The position numbers were made by a program, and so were the translations under genes. DNA of 64,000 nucleotides, from NCBI GenBank assembly GCA_947383835.1, contig CANDEV010000006.1, forward strand, positions 1 to 64,000. The letters are read 5' to 3'. This DNA is from an uncultured Clostridia bacterium. GTDB lineage: Bacteria > Bacillota > Clostridia > Oscillospirales > Ruminococcaceae. This document shows positions 57,156 through 64,000 of the stretch, in pieces (the stretch's first letter is position 1; every line of letters starts with the position of its first letter). Below the pieces are notes generated by a model. It searched no databases. It was not told where the DNA came from and saw nothing but the letters and a program-made list of their open reading frames with translations.

Positions 57156-57178
57156 AAAAGTTTTGCGAAATTAGAACA
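57156..57178. repeat. Right copy of the 23-bp direct repeat
   Basis: AAAAGTTTTGCG followed by AAATTAGAACA, identical to 44766-44788. The palindromic left half found at 44748 is absent here. The copies are 12,390 bp apart and enclose the filamentous-phage-like genes, so they are the likely attachment sites. Confidence 0.7.
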
Positions 57179-57185
57179 GAAATAA

Positions 57186-57216
57186 AAGCAGGGGCTTAAT
57201 GCTCCTGCTTGTTTTT
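57186..57216 (+). terminator. Terminator at the right end of the element
   Basis: AAGCAGG (57186-57192) pairs with CCTGCTT (57204-57210), followed by GTTTTT. Confidence 0.75.
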
Positions 57217-57452
57217 ATTACAGGGTTTGGTTCTGAAAAACAAACTGTGTAAACGCATTTTTTAGATAAAAATGTCAACATAAAAAAAGCAGTCAAAGAA
57301 GCGGCAACGCTATTGAGCAGAGCCATTGTCAGCCTGACGGTTGACAATTCAAGCTGCAAAACGTTCTTCAAAAAAATAGCAAACTGCGAATATGCAAGTC
57401 CCCAGTCTCGGACGGACATCATCCACTTTTTTGAAATCTCTTGGACGCTCAT
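57210..57452 (-). pseudogene. Degraded small HTH-like fragment
   Basis: The minus strand from 57452 reads MSVQEISKKWMMSVRDWGLA then becomes low-information hydrophobic sequence. The first 20 residues resemble the start of small MerR/HTH_17-type DNA-binding proteins (xVxExxxKWxxSxR). The remainder shifts between frames. It is probably a decayed gene. The stretch 57000-57610 otherwise holds only the repeat and terminator. Confidence 0.3.
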
Positions 57453-57610
57453 ATAGACAACTTTTTTAATCGAATCGTCCGTTAAAAAAATCGCTTTGGA
57501 CTTCGTAAATTTTCCAAGTAATATTCCTCAGCCTGCGTTGGGTCGCTCCTCAGCGTTGCCCCTTACTTAATTTTATTGCTTTTATTACAATGTATTTTTG
57601 AGATATTGAA

Positions 57611-58273
57611 TTAATATAAAGATTCACAAATATTTTCCATCTTTTTTATTGCATATTTCTTTTTCTTAAGCTTCTGAGCTTTGATAACTTTCATCCTTGA
57701 AAATTCTTCACGTTCCTTTTCCTCAAGGCTTCCGCTTATAAATCTGACAATGCTTTCATACCTGGGTATAACAATATTCTGCAAAGCGTTAGCACGGGTC
57801 TGGGTCTTTCTTATTGAGTTTGTAAGCCTATATATGCTGTTTTCAACTTCTGCAAGAGTTACCGAAATATATTTTGCATACTCAAATGAAATATACGCCA
57901 TATCAACGTTTGAATCAGTGTCCTGTAAACCATAATTCAAAACAGGCTTTTTTTCGTCAATTGCAATCTTAGGCAGTTCGCACCCCATTACACTTCTGTA
58001 AGTGACAGAAAGTGTATTTTCAACCGGTACGGCATTGGCAACATTTTCAATTACTCCCCTTGCAATATTTGCCATTTGAAGAGCTGAGTATGCCTTTATA
58101 TATGTGTTATCAATAGTACCTCTAAGGGACTTCGCCGCGTCCACCATTGTCATAAGCTCACGTATCAAAATATTGCGCTTTTTGTCGAGAAGCTCATATC
58201 CAAGCTTTGCAAGCGCAAGAGATTTCTGAATATTAAGCAAATTTCCTTTGGTAGGAAAAACCTGGTCAGCCAC
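57611..58273 (-). CDS. atpD: V/A-type ATP synthase subunit D
   Basis: 220 residues from GTG 58273 (MADQVFPTKGNLLNIQKSLA), GGAGGT upstream. The long antiparallel coiled coil of the central stalk is evident at both ends (LAKLGYELLDKKRNILIREL; RLTNSIRKTQTRANALQNIV), with the conserved TRRVNALE-like segment as KTQTRANALQ. It couples rotation of A3B3 to the membrane ring. It is the last gene of the operon. Confidence 0.95.
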   Translation of the reverse strand: MADQVFPTKGNLLNIQKSLALAKLGYELLDKKRNILIRELMTMVDAAKSLRGTIDNTYIKAYSALQMANIARGVIENVANAVPVENTLSVTYRSVMGCELPKIAIDEKKPVLNYGLQDTDSNVDMAYISFEYAKYISVTLAEVENSIYRLTNSIRKTQTRANALQNIVIPRYESIVRFISGSLEEKEREEFSRMKVIKAQKLKKKKYAIKKMENICESLY

Positions 58274-58332
58274 AAAAATGACCTCCTTTTATAGTTGATA
58301 ACATTTTCAAAAATAATTTTACGTCATTACAG

Positions 58333-58824
58333 TCATGATTCCGACAATTCAAAAAATTCCGCTTTGTCGGTATTTGAAATACCGATATATGTTTTATCGG
58401 TATACTGACCGATCGTACAGTAATGCTCCATAACATATTTTGCAGTAAATGGCATTTCCAATGAAAGTATATCATTGATCGGAAACCATTTGCATACACC
58501 TTCATTGGAAATCAAATTATCGCTAATATCCTTTTTCATATCAGCAAAAAAATAATAATTCTGCCTGATTTCTCCATTAGTTTTTCTTAATGTAATATAA
58601 CGGAGCATTAAGTTTTCAATGTCCTCCGGATTAAGACCGAGCTCCTCGTTCATTTCCCTTAATACGCAAGCTTTTGCATCATTCAATTCATAATTTTCAA
58701 AATGACCGCCCGCCGAGCCTATCCAAACATTATTGACAACTTTGCCTCCCTGTCGGTAAAGAAGAAATATGTTTTCTCCTTTTAACAGGTAAATACACGT
58801 CATATTTCTCAATTTACCTTCCAT
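58333..58824 (-). CDS. NUDIX hydrolase (MutT-like)
   Basis: 163 residues from MEGKLRNMTCIYLLKGENIF (58824; GGTGG upstream). The Nudix box is intact, GGHFENYELNDAKACVLREM then NEELGL, with the REx2EE metal ligands. It should hydrolyse a nucleoside diphosphate derivative, in the 8-oxo-dGTP or related class. It is inserted between V-ATPase subunits B and D on the same strand, 26 bases after B and 59 before D. Confidence 0.92.
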   Translation of the reverse strand: MEGKLRNMTCIYLLKGENIFLLYRQGGKVVNNVWIGSAGGHFENYELNDAKACVLREMNEELGLNPEDIENLMLRYITLRKTNGEIRQNYYFFADMKKDISDNLISNEGVCKWFPINDILSLEMPFTAKYVMEHYCTIGQYTDKTYIGISNTDKAEFFELSES

Positions 58825-58862
58825 AATTGATTCCACCGTAATTCTTATTTGCGTAAATAATT

Positions 58863-60257
58863 TTACTCAAACAAATCTGCCGCGTTGGGATTATATTTTT
58901 CTTCAAGCAGCTTTTCATTTATACGATCTAATGCAGACTTGGGAAGCAGCGAAAGCAGATTCCAGCCCAAATCAAGAGTTTCATCAATGGATCGGTTCTC
59001 GTCGGGACGCTGTGTTATAAAGTATTTCTCAAACATTTTGCCGAAGTTCATGTACTCCTTATCAAGTTCGGAAAGCTCGTCTTCACCGATAACCGAAGCC
59101 AAAGCCCTTGCGTCCATAACCTTTGCGTAGCTTGCAAAAAGCTGATTTGCAACGTCCGAATGATCCGAACGAGTGTACCCCTCACCTATTCCGTCCTTCA
59201 TAAGACGAGAAAGTGACGGCAAGACTGATATCGGCGGGTAAACTCCCGTTTGGTCAAGTCCCCTGTCAAGAACTATCTGCCCCTCTGTAATATATCCCGT
59301 GAGATCGGGTACAGGGTGAGTAATATCGTCATTAGGCATAGTTAGTATAGGTATCTGTGTTACAGAACCATCTGAACCGTTTATAACTCCCGCTCTCTCG
59401 TACAATGAAGCGAGGTCAGAATATAAATATCCCGGATAACCCTTACGTGCAGGAATTTCTCCCTTTGAAGAAGAAATTTCGCGGACAGCCTCCGCATAGG
59501 AAGTCATATCGGTAAGGATTATAAGAATGTGCATATTTTTTTCAAATGCAAGATATTCTGCTACCGTAAGCGCGCATCTCGGTGTAAGTATACGCTCAAT
59601 AATAGGATCGTTTGAAAGGTTAAGAAACATTGCAACTCTCTGAAGAACGCCGCTCTCCTCAAAGCTTCTTCTGAAATAATCGGCTACATCGTTCTTTACA
59701 CCCATTGCCGCAAAAACAACAGCAAATTCCTGTCCGCTTTCCTCCGCAATTTTTGCCTGACGGACTATCTGTACCGCAAGCTTATTGTGAGAAAGTCCGG
59801 AACCTGAAAAAATCGGGAGCTTTTGACCTCTGATAAGGGTCATGAGAGCGTCAATAGACGAAATTCCGGTGTGAATATAGTTTCGCGGATATGAACGCGA
59901 AACAGGATTAAGAGGTTTGCCGTTTATGTCCGCTGATTTCTCGGCAAAAATCTCTCCAAGACCGTCAATCGGTCTGCCTGCGCCGTTAAAGACACGTCCC
60001 AAAACTTCCGTTGAAAGCGGCATTTCCATAGGCTTTCCTAGAAATCTGGTTTTAGTATTTTTAAGGGACAAACTTTTTGTGCCCTCAAAAACCTGCAATA
60101 TTGCTTTTTTTCCTGAAATTTCAACGACGCGCCCCATTCTCGCCGTGCCGTCCTCAAGACGCATTTCAACGACCTCATCGTAGGAAACTCCGTCAACATC
60201 ATCAAGAACAACCATAGGTCCGTTAATTTCGCTTAATCCAACATATTGTAAACTCAT
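58863..60257 (-). CDS. atpB: V/A-type ATP synthase subunit B
   Basis: 464 residues, MSLQYVGLSEINGPMVVLDD. The regulatory nucleotide-site subunit lacks a classical P-loop (PIFSGSGLSHNKLAVQIVRQ) and has the SYAEAVREIS, PARKGYPGYLYSDLASLYER and IPILTMPNDDITHPVPDLTG blocks. Three copies alternate with subunit A in the catalytic head. The gap after subunit A is two bases. Confidence 0.97.
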   Translation of the reverse strand: MSLQYVGLSEINGPMVVLDDVDGVSYDEVVEMRLEDGTARMGRVVEISGKKAILQVFEGTKSLSLKNTKTRFLGKPMEMPLSTEVLGRVFNGAGRPIDGLGEIFAEKSADINGKPLNPVSRSYPRNYIHTGISSIDALMTLIRGQKLPIFSGSGLSHNKLAVQIVRQAKIAEESGQEFAVVFAAMGVKNDVADYFRRSFEESGVLQRVAMFLNLSNDPIIERILTPRCALTVAEYLAFEKNMHILIILTDMTSYAEAVREISSSKGEIPARKGYPGYLYSDLASLYERAGVINGSDGSVTQIPILTMPNDDITHPVPDLTGYITEGQIVLDRGLDQTGVYPPISVLPSLSRLMKDGIGEGYTRSDHSDVANQLFASYAKVMDARALASVIGEDELSELDKEYMNFGKMFEKYFITQRPDENRSIDETLDLGWNLLSLLPKSALDRINEKLLEEKYNPNAADLFE

Positions 60258-60259
60258 TT

Positions 60260-62014
60260 TCAGACCTCCGTTTTAAGTTTTTTGAGCTGCTGCTCGATCT
60301 CGACCTCAAGCTCTCTGAAAAGCTCGGGCTTGTCGTTCGGAATATCATATTTCATCTTAACGACCTTTTCAAAAAGCCCTGTGTCAATAAGAGTGCTTAT
60401 CGGTACTCCGGCAGCCACTACTTGTTTGCAGTTATTATAAAGAGTAAGAATAATTCCCATCATTCTGAATTGTTTATCAAGGGGTACATAGGTATCGTCC
60501 TTGTGATAAGCGTTCTGCTGCAAGAAACCTACTCTGATTATCCTTGCTATCTCAATAACAAGCTTCTGATCTTCCGGAAGAACGTCTGAACCGATAAGCT
60601 TGACGATCTCCATGAGCTTGTTTTCTTCAAGAAGAAGATTGGAAATCTGCTGGCGGTACTTCATAAAATCAAGGCTGACATTTTCGTCATAATATGCTGT
60701 AAGGTCATCGATGTACTCAGAATAGCTGTCGTTCCAGTTTATAGCAGGGTAATGACGGGCATAAGCAAGCGACTTGTCAAGCGCCCAAAAGCAGCGTACA
60801 AAACGTTTTGTGTTCTGTGTAACAGGTTCGGAAAAGTCCGAACCTTGCGGAGATACCGCACCGATAATAGTTACCGAGCCTTCCTTGCCATTAAGAGATT
60901 CAACATAGCCGGCTCTCTCATAGAATTCGGAAATCCTCGACGGAAGATATGCAGGGAAACCCTCTTCCGCGGGCATTTCTTCAAGACGTCCGCTTATCTC
61001 ACGGAGAGCCTCTGCCCAACGTGAGGTAGAGTCCGCCATAATTGCAATATGGTATCCCATGTCGCGGTAATATTCCGCAAGAGTAATTCCGGTGTAAATA
61101 GAAGCCTCACGAGCCGCAACGGGCATATTTGATGTGTTCGCAATAAGAACAGTTCTGTCGGTGAGGGCTTTTCCTGTTCTGGGGTCAACAAGCTCAGAAA
61201 ATTCTTCCAAGACTTGAGTCATTTCGTTTCCGCGCTCACCGCAGCCTATATAAACGATAATATCAGCGTCGCACCATTTTGCAAGCTGGTGCTGTGTCAT
61301 TGTTTTTCCCGTTCCGAATCCTCCGGGTACAGCCGCAGTACCGCCCTTTGCAATAGGAAGAATAGTGTCTATTATACGTTGTCCCGTAATAAGAGGTCTG
61401 CTTATAGGCAAACGCTCCTTAAACGGTCTGCTCTGCTTGATAGGCCATTTGTGACAAAGAGTAAGGTCGATAATTTCTCCCTTTTCATTTTTGATTTGCA
61501 CTACCTTATCGTTTATTGTATACTTGCCGTCAGCAGCCGTCCATACAACCTCGCCGCTTAAATTCGGGTGTACCATGCATCTGTGCTCAATAACGGGAGT
61601 TTCAGGACAGGTTGCATAAATATCCCCGCCCGACAGCTTATCCCCTACCTTTACGGTAACAGTAACGTCATATTTTTTTGATGTATCGAGAGCAGAAACA
61701 TTTGCACCCTCGGCAATAAACGCTCCGCTTAAATCTTCAAGCTGCCTCAGCGGACGTTCAATTCCGTCAAAAATATTTGAAAGTATTCCGGGACCAAGCA
61801 TTGCAGACATCGGCATATTGCTGCCTGCAACAGGCTCTCCGGGTTTAAGTCCCGTAGTTGATTCATATACCTGAATGGTAGTTTCCTCCGAGGTAATGCC
61901 TATTACCTCGCCTATTAGACGCTTAGTGCCTACATAAACCATTTCCAGCATTGAAAAATCCTTTGTATCGCGAACTTTGACAACAGGACCGTTTATCGAA
62001 AAAATCGTATTCAA
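60260..62014 (-). CDS. atpA: V/A-type ATP synthase subunit A (catalytic)
   Basis: 584 residues, MNTIFSINGPVVKVRDTKDF. The P-loop is AVPGGFGTGKTMTQHQLAKW, with VYIGCGERGNEMTQVLEEFS (catalytic Glu) and ADSTSRWAEALREISGRLEE. The non-homologous insertion typical of V-type A subunits lies at about 110-190 (VGDKLSGGDIYATCPETPVI). It hydrolyses or makes ATP. Confidence 0.97.
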   Translation of the reverse strand: MNTIFSINGPVVKVRDTKDFSMLEMVYVGTKRLIGEVIGITSEETTIQVYESTTGLKPGEPVAGSNMPMSAMLGPGILSNIFDGIERPLRQLEDLSGAFIAEGANVSALDTSKKYDVTVTVKVGDKLSGGDIYATCPETPVIEHRCMVHPNLSGEVVWTAADGKYTINDKVVQIKNEKGEIIDLTLCHKWPIKQSRPFKERLPISRPLITGQRIIDTILPIAKGGTAAVPGGFGTGKTMTQHQLAKWCDADIIVYIGCGERGNEMTQVLEEFSELVDPRTGKALTDRTVLIANTSNMPVAAREASIYTGITLAEYYRDMGYHIAIMADSTSRWAEALREISGRLEEMPAEEGFPAYLPSRISEFYERAGYVESLNGKEGSVTIIGAVSPQGSDFSEPVTQNTKRFVRCFWALDKSLAYARHYPAINWNDSYSEYIDDLTAYYDENVSLDFMKYRQQISNLLLEENKLMEIVKLIGSDVLPEDQKLVIEIARIIRVGFLQQNAYHKDDTYVPLDKQFRMMGIILTLYNNCKQVVAAGVPISTLIDTGLFEKVVKMKYDIPNDKPELFRELEVEIEQQLKKLKTEV

Positions 62015-62047
62015 GGCTATACCTCCTATGACAGACCTCCGCCTGTA

Positions 62048-62635
62048 TTATTGGGAAAAAGCATTGCTGTTTGCAAAGGAACGTTTTTGCTCCTCAACAG
62101 CCAAATCAAATGTTTTGTCTGATATAGTCCCCTTTTCCCTGTTGTAAACCGAAAGACCGCCGAGTCTTATTTTTTCATCGGGGGAAAAGGTAACGTTATC
62201 CGAACGTATCGCCTTTTTCAATGTATCTGCATATTTCATATCATCAGGCGCAAGAAAAATCTCCGCACCGTCGGAAACGTGCATCAAAATCAGATTTTTA
62301 ACAAGCATATCCACATATTTGGGGTCGCTGCGATATTCGGCAAGACGCTTTTCAACCACTTCAAAAATCTGTTCGGTAAGCTCCTCGCGATGCTGAAGAA
62401 CAGTTTTTTTCATGTTGAGCTCAGCCTTGGAAATATCTCTTACATAGCGGCTGCCTGTTTTCTTTACTCCGACATCTATGTGTCTTGCGGCAGTCTCATT
62501 TGATTCACGCTTTGCTTCGGCAAGAATGTTTTTTCTTTCTTTCTCGGCTTCCGCAAGCATATCATTGACCTTTACATCAATTTCATCATTAACTGCGTCT
62601 ATAAATTTTTGCAGCTTTTCATTATTCATATCCAT
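62048..62635 (-). CDS. atpE: V/A-type ATP synthase subunit E
   Basis: 195 residues, MDMNNEKLQKFIDAVNDEID. A long N-terminal helix (VNDMLAEAEKERKNILAEAK) is followed by the globular C-terminal head (FSPDEKIRLGGLSVYNREKG), the layout of the peripheral stalk subunit E. Sequence similarity in this family is low, so the call relies on layout and position. Confidence 0.82.
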   Translation of the reverse strand: MDMNNEKLQKFIDAVNDEIDVKVNDMLAEAEKERKNILAEAKRESNETAARHIDVGVKKTGSRYVRDISKAELNMKKTVLQHREELTEQIFEVVEKRLAEYRSDPKYVDMLVKNLILMHVSDGAEIFLAPDDMKYADTLKKAIRSDNVTFSPDEKIRLGGLSVYNREKGTISDKTFDLAVEEQKRSFANSNAFSQ

Positions 62636-62657
62636 AAAAATATCTCCTTTAAAGCCA

Positions 62658-62966
62658 TTAAAGCTTCAATCCGATCGCGGATTCAATATATCTTGAAATA
62701 TTTTCCGTAATGTTGGACGTAGCGTGACGATCGGGAATTTCCACGATCAGCGGCTGCTTGCGGTTAAGCTTGTAATCATATACAAGCTCCTCGCAAAGCT
62801 TAACAAGCTTCTCGGTCATAAGAATGACCGCAATATCCTTATCCTCCATTGCCGCTGTAAGTTCATCGCGAACTTCATTTGGTTCGTGTACAACAACTCC
62901 CTCAATACCCGCAAGACGCATACCTACCTGCGTATCAACATTGTCGCTTATCAAATAAAAGCGCAT
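62658..62966 (-). CDS. atpF: V/A-type ATP synthase subunit F
   Basis: 102 residues, MRFYLISDNVDTQVGMRLAG, then DIAVILMTEKLVKLCEELVY and QPLIVEIPDRHATSNITENI. The Rossmann-like fold with a central hydrophobic strand and the IPDR motif mark V-type subunit F, which binds subunit D in the rotor. Confidence 0.95.
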   Translation of the reverse strand: MRFYLISDNVDTQVGMRLAGIEGVVVHEPNEVRDELTAAMEDKDIAVILMTEKLVKLCEELVYDYKLNRKQPLIVEIPDRHATSNITENISRYIESAIGLKL

Positions 62967-62978
62967 AACAGCCTCCGA

Positions 62979-63437
62979 TTAAACAAACAGCATACACAAA
63001 GCTACGATAAATCCGTAAAGCGCACAAGCCTCGCCCAAAGCTACGAAAATCAAAGCCTTTGAAAAGGATTTTGGATCCTCGCTTATAGCGCCTATAGCAG
63101 CAGGAGCAGCAGAAGCAATTGCAAGACCGCCTCCGATAGCGCCGAGACCTACGGCAAGCGCTGAAGCGATGTACATAAGTCCGTCATTACCGCCGTTGTC
63201 CTCATCAGCTTCCTCAGAAGCCGCTGCCGGTGTATCGGTATTTACTTGATTTTCGGCATAAGCGTTAAGTCCGAAAGGCAGAGCCGCGCAGATAGCCATT
63301 ACTCCGAAAAATGCACAGAAGTTTGCCAAAAAAGCTTTTTTTACCGAGCTTCCGCTTTTACGCTTTTTAAGCGCAACAATTATCGGAAGTAAAAGAAGTC
63401 CTAAAACAACAGCGGGAATGAAAAAATAAATCAACAT
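62979..63437 (-). CDS. atpK: V/A-type ATP synthase subunit K (rotor ring)
   Basis: 152 residues from MLIYFFIPAVVLGLLLLPII (63437; GGAGG upstream). Four membrane helices in two hairpins. The N-terminal hairpin lacks the usual Gly pattern. It is followed by an acidic loop (AASEEADEDNGGNDG) and a C-terminal hairpin with the Gly-rich ring helix (ALAVGLGAIGGGLAIASAAP) and the ion-binding Glu in LIFVALGEACALYGF. The ring helix shows no Gln/Thr ligand, so proton coupling is more likely than sodium; that is inference. Confidence 0.92.
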   Translation of the reverse strand: MLIYFFIPAVVLGLLLLPIIVALKKRKSGSSVKKAFLANFCAFFGVMAICAALPFGLNAYAENQVNTDTPAAASEEADEDNGGNDGLMYIASALAVGLGAIGGGLAIASAAPAAIGAISEDPKSFSKALIFVALGEACALYGFIVALCMLFV

Positions 63438-63456
63438 AATAAATTCCTCCAAAAAA

Positions 63457-64000
63457 TTATTCTATGGTTTCATCATAGTTTATTTTAACGGGAGAAAACG
63501 GCTTGCCGTCCCCCGAATAAAAACGTGAGAACAATTCGTAAAATTCCAGACGCATTGCCTGTATGCACACCAAAAGCGCCTCTATACCCATTACAAAAAC
63601 GTTGCCAAAAACTACCATAATGGGAGAAATGCCCGCTGACATACTTTTGGCAAGAGCCATTACAACAAGCATCATTGAGGCGTGTGAAATCGCAAATCCG
63701 CCTACACGAACAAACGAAAGAGAGTTCGACACATAGCTGAGCAAAAACTCGAATATCTCAAAGAAATTAGACGCAATAAAGTCTCCTACACCGCCCTCCA
63801 GCTCATATTTCTTTCCTTTTACAAGGCAGCCGAGAGGTTCTCTCATAAACATAACAATCAGCGGCAGAATTATAAGCAGCAGTACATACGCAACGCTGAA
63901 CACCTTTGCGCCCAGAAGCGTGCCAACCAGTCCGCCAAGTATAGAACTGTAGAAAACCAGTCCTGCAATGCCATTGTTGCTGAAAAGCGCATTTTCATAA
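63457..64000 (-). CDS. atpI: V/A-type ATP synthase subunit I, C-terminal part
   Basis: The frame enters the window at 64000 and ends at 63457. At least 180 residues are visible with membrane helices (GIAGLVFYSSILGGLVGTLL; MFSVAYVLLLIILPLIVMFM) and the conserved C-terminal pattern FLLSYVSNSLSFVRVGGFAI, SHASMMLVVMALAKSM, MGIEALLVCIQAMRLEFYEL then FSRFYSGDGKPFSPVKI. It forms the ion half-channels against the K ring. The N-terminus lies outside. Confidence 0.95.
   Translation of the reverse strand, partial: YENALFSNNGIAGLVFYSSILGGLVGTLLGAKVFSVAYVLLLIILPLIVMFMREPLGCLVKGKKYELEGGVGDFIASNFFEIFEFLLSYVSNSLSFVRVGGFAISHASMMLVVMALAKSMSAGISPIMVVFGNVFVMGIEALLVCIQAMRLEFYELFSRFYSGDGKPFSPVKINYDETIE

Noticed and set aside
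44766..57178. Integrative conjugative element
   Set aside because: No relaxase, T4SS or integrase; the gene set matches a filamentous phage instead.

Overview
The window comes from a spore-forming, low-to-medium GC Firmicute, most likely Clostridia of the Oscillospirales/Ruminococcaceae type. This rests on a Mn-catalase spore-coat gene (cotJC), a V/A-type ATPase operon, the ScpA/ScpB/YtfJ/D,D-carboxypeptidase/RluB cluster, strong GGAGG ribosome binding sites and consensus TTGACA-N17-TATAAT promoters. No rRNA, tRNA or CRISPR array was recognised.

Positions 1 to about 33,540 are the right-hand 33 kb of a tailed (siphovirus-like) prophage whose left end lies before the window. Reading down the minus strand from the immunity region, the order is: XRE repressor, small early genes, DUF3102 protein, DUF2800/DUF2815 pair, family A DNA polymerase, VapE-type primase/helicase, VRR-NUC, SNF2 helicase, a sigma-region-4-like late regulator, terminase small and large subunits, portal, MuF-type head protein, scaffold, major capsid (with a C-terminal Ig/cadherin-like domain), connectors, tail tube, Gp15, tape measure, and the start of the baseplate genes. 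The plus-strand lysogeny arm (28.8-33.5 kb) carries an AT-rich two-gene cassette, a second XRE regulator, a zinc-ribbon protein, a membrane protein and a large serine recombinase. The recombinase stops about 14 bases before the 3' part of cotJC, so the prophage sits inside a sporulation gene, as in skin-like elements.

Positions 33.5-43.4 kb are host chromosome: cotJC 3' part, rpmB (minus strand), site-2 protease, scpA, scpB, DUF2953, ytfJ, D-Ala-D-Ala carboxypeptidase, rluB, and a three-gene biotin-dependent carboxyl-transfer operon (acyl-CoA-type carboxyltransferase, biotin carrier, 5S/OadA-like subunit) resembling a transcarboxylase.

Positions 43.6-57.2 kb are accessory DNA. Remnants of another mobile element lie at 43.7-44.75 kb. 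A 12.4-kb segment between two copies of a 23-bp direct repeat (44,766 and 57,156) has the gene plan of a filamentous phage (inovirus): rolling-circle Rep, Zot/pI ATPase, a pIII-like adsorption protein with signal peptide and C-terminal anchor, a pVIII-like major coat protein, many small membrane proteins, a possible ssDNA-binding protein, and ribbon-helix-helix and XRE regulators with operator arrays. It also holds very large stem-loops and an inverted duplication. No integrase is encoded, so host recombinases are the likely integration route.

Positions 57.6-64.0 kb are the V/A-type ATPase operon on the minus strand (I-K-F-E-A-B-[NUDIX]-D), entering the window at 64,000 in subunit I. Subunit C is not seen.
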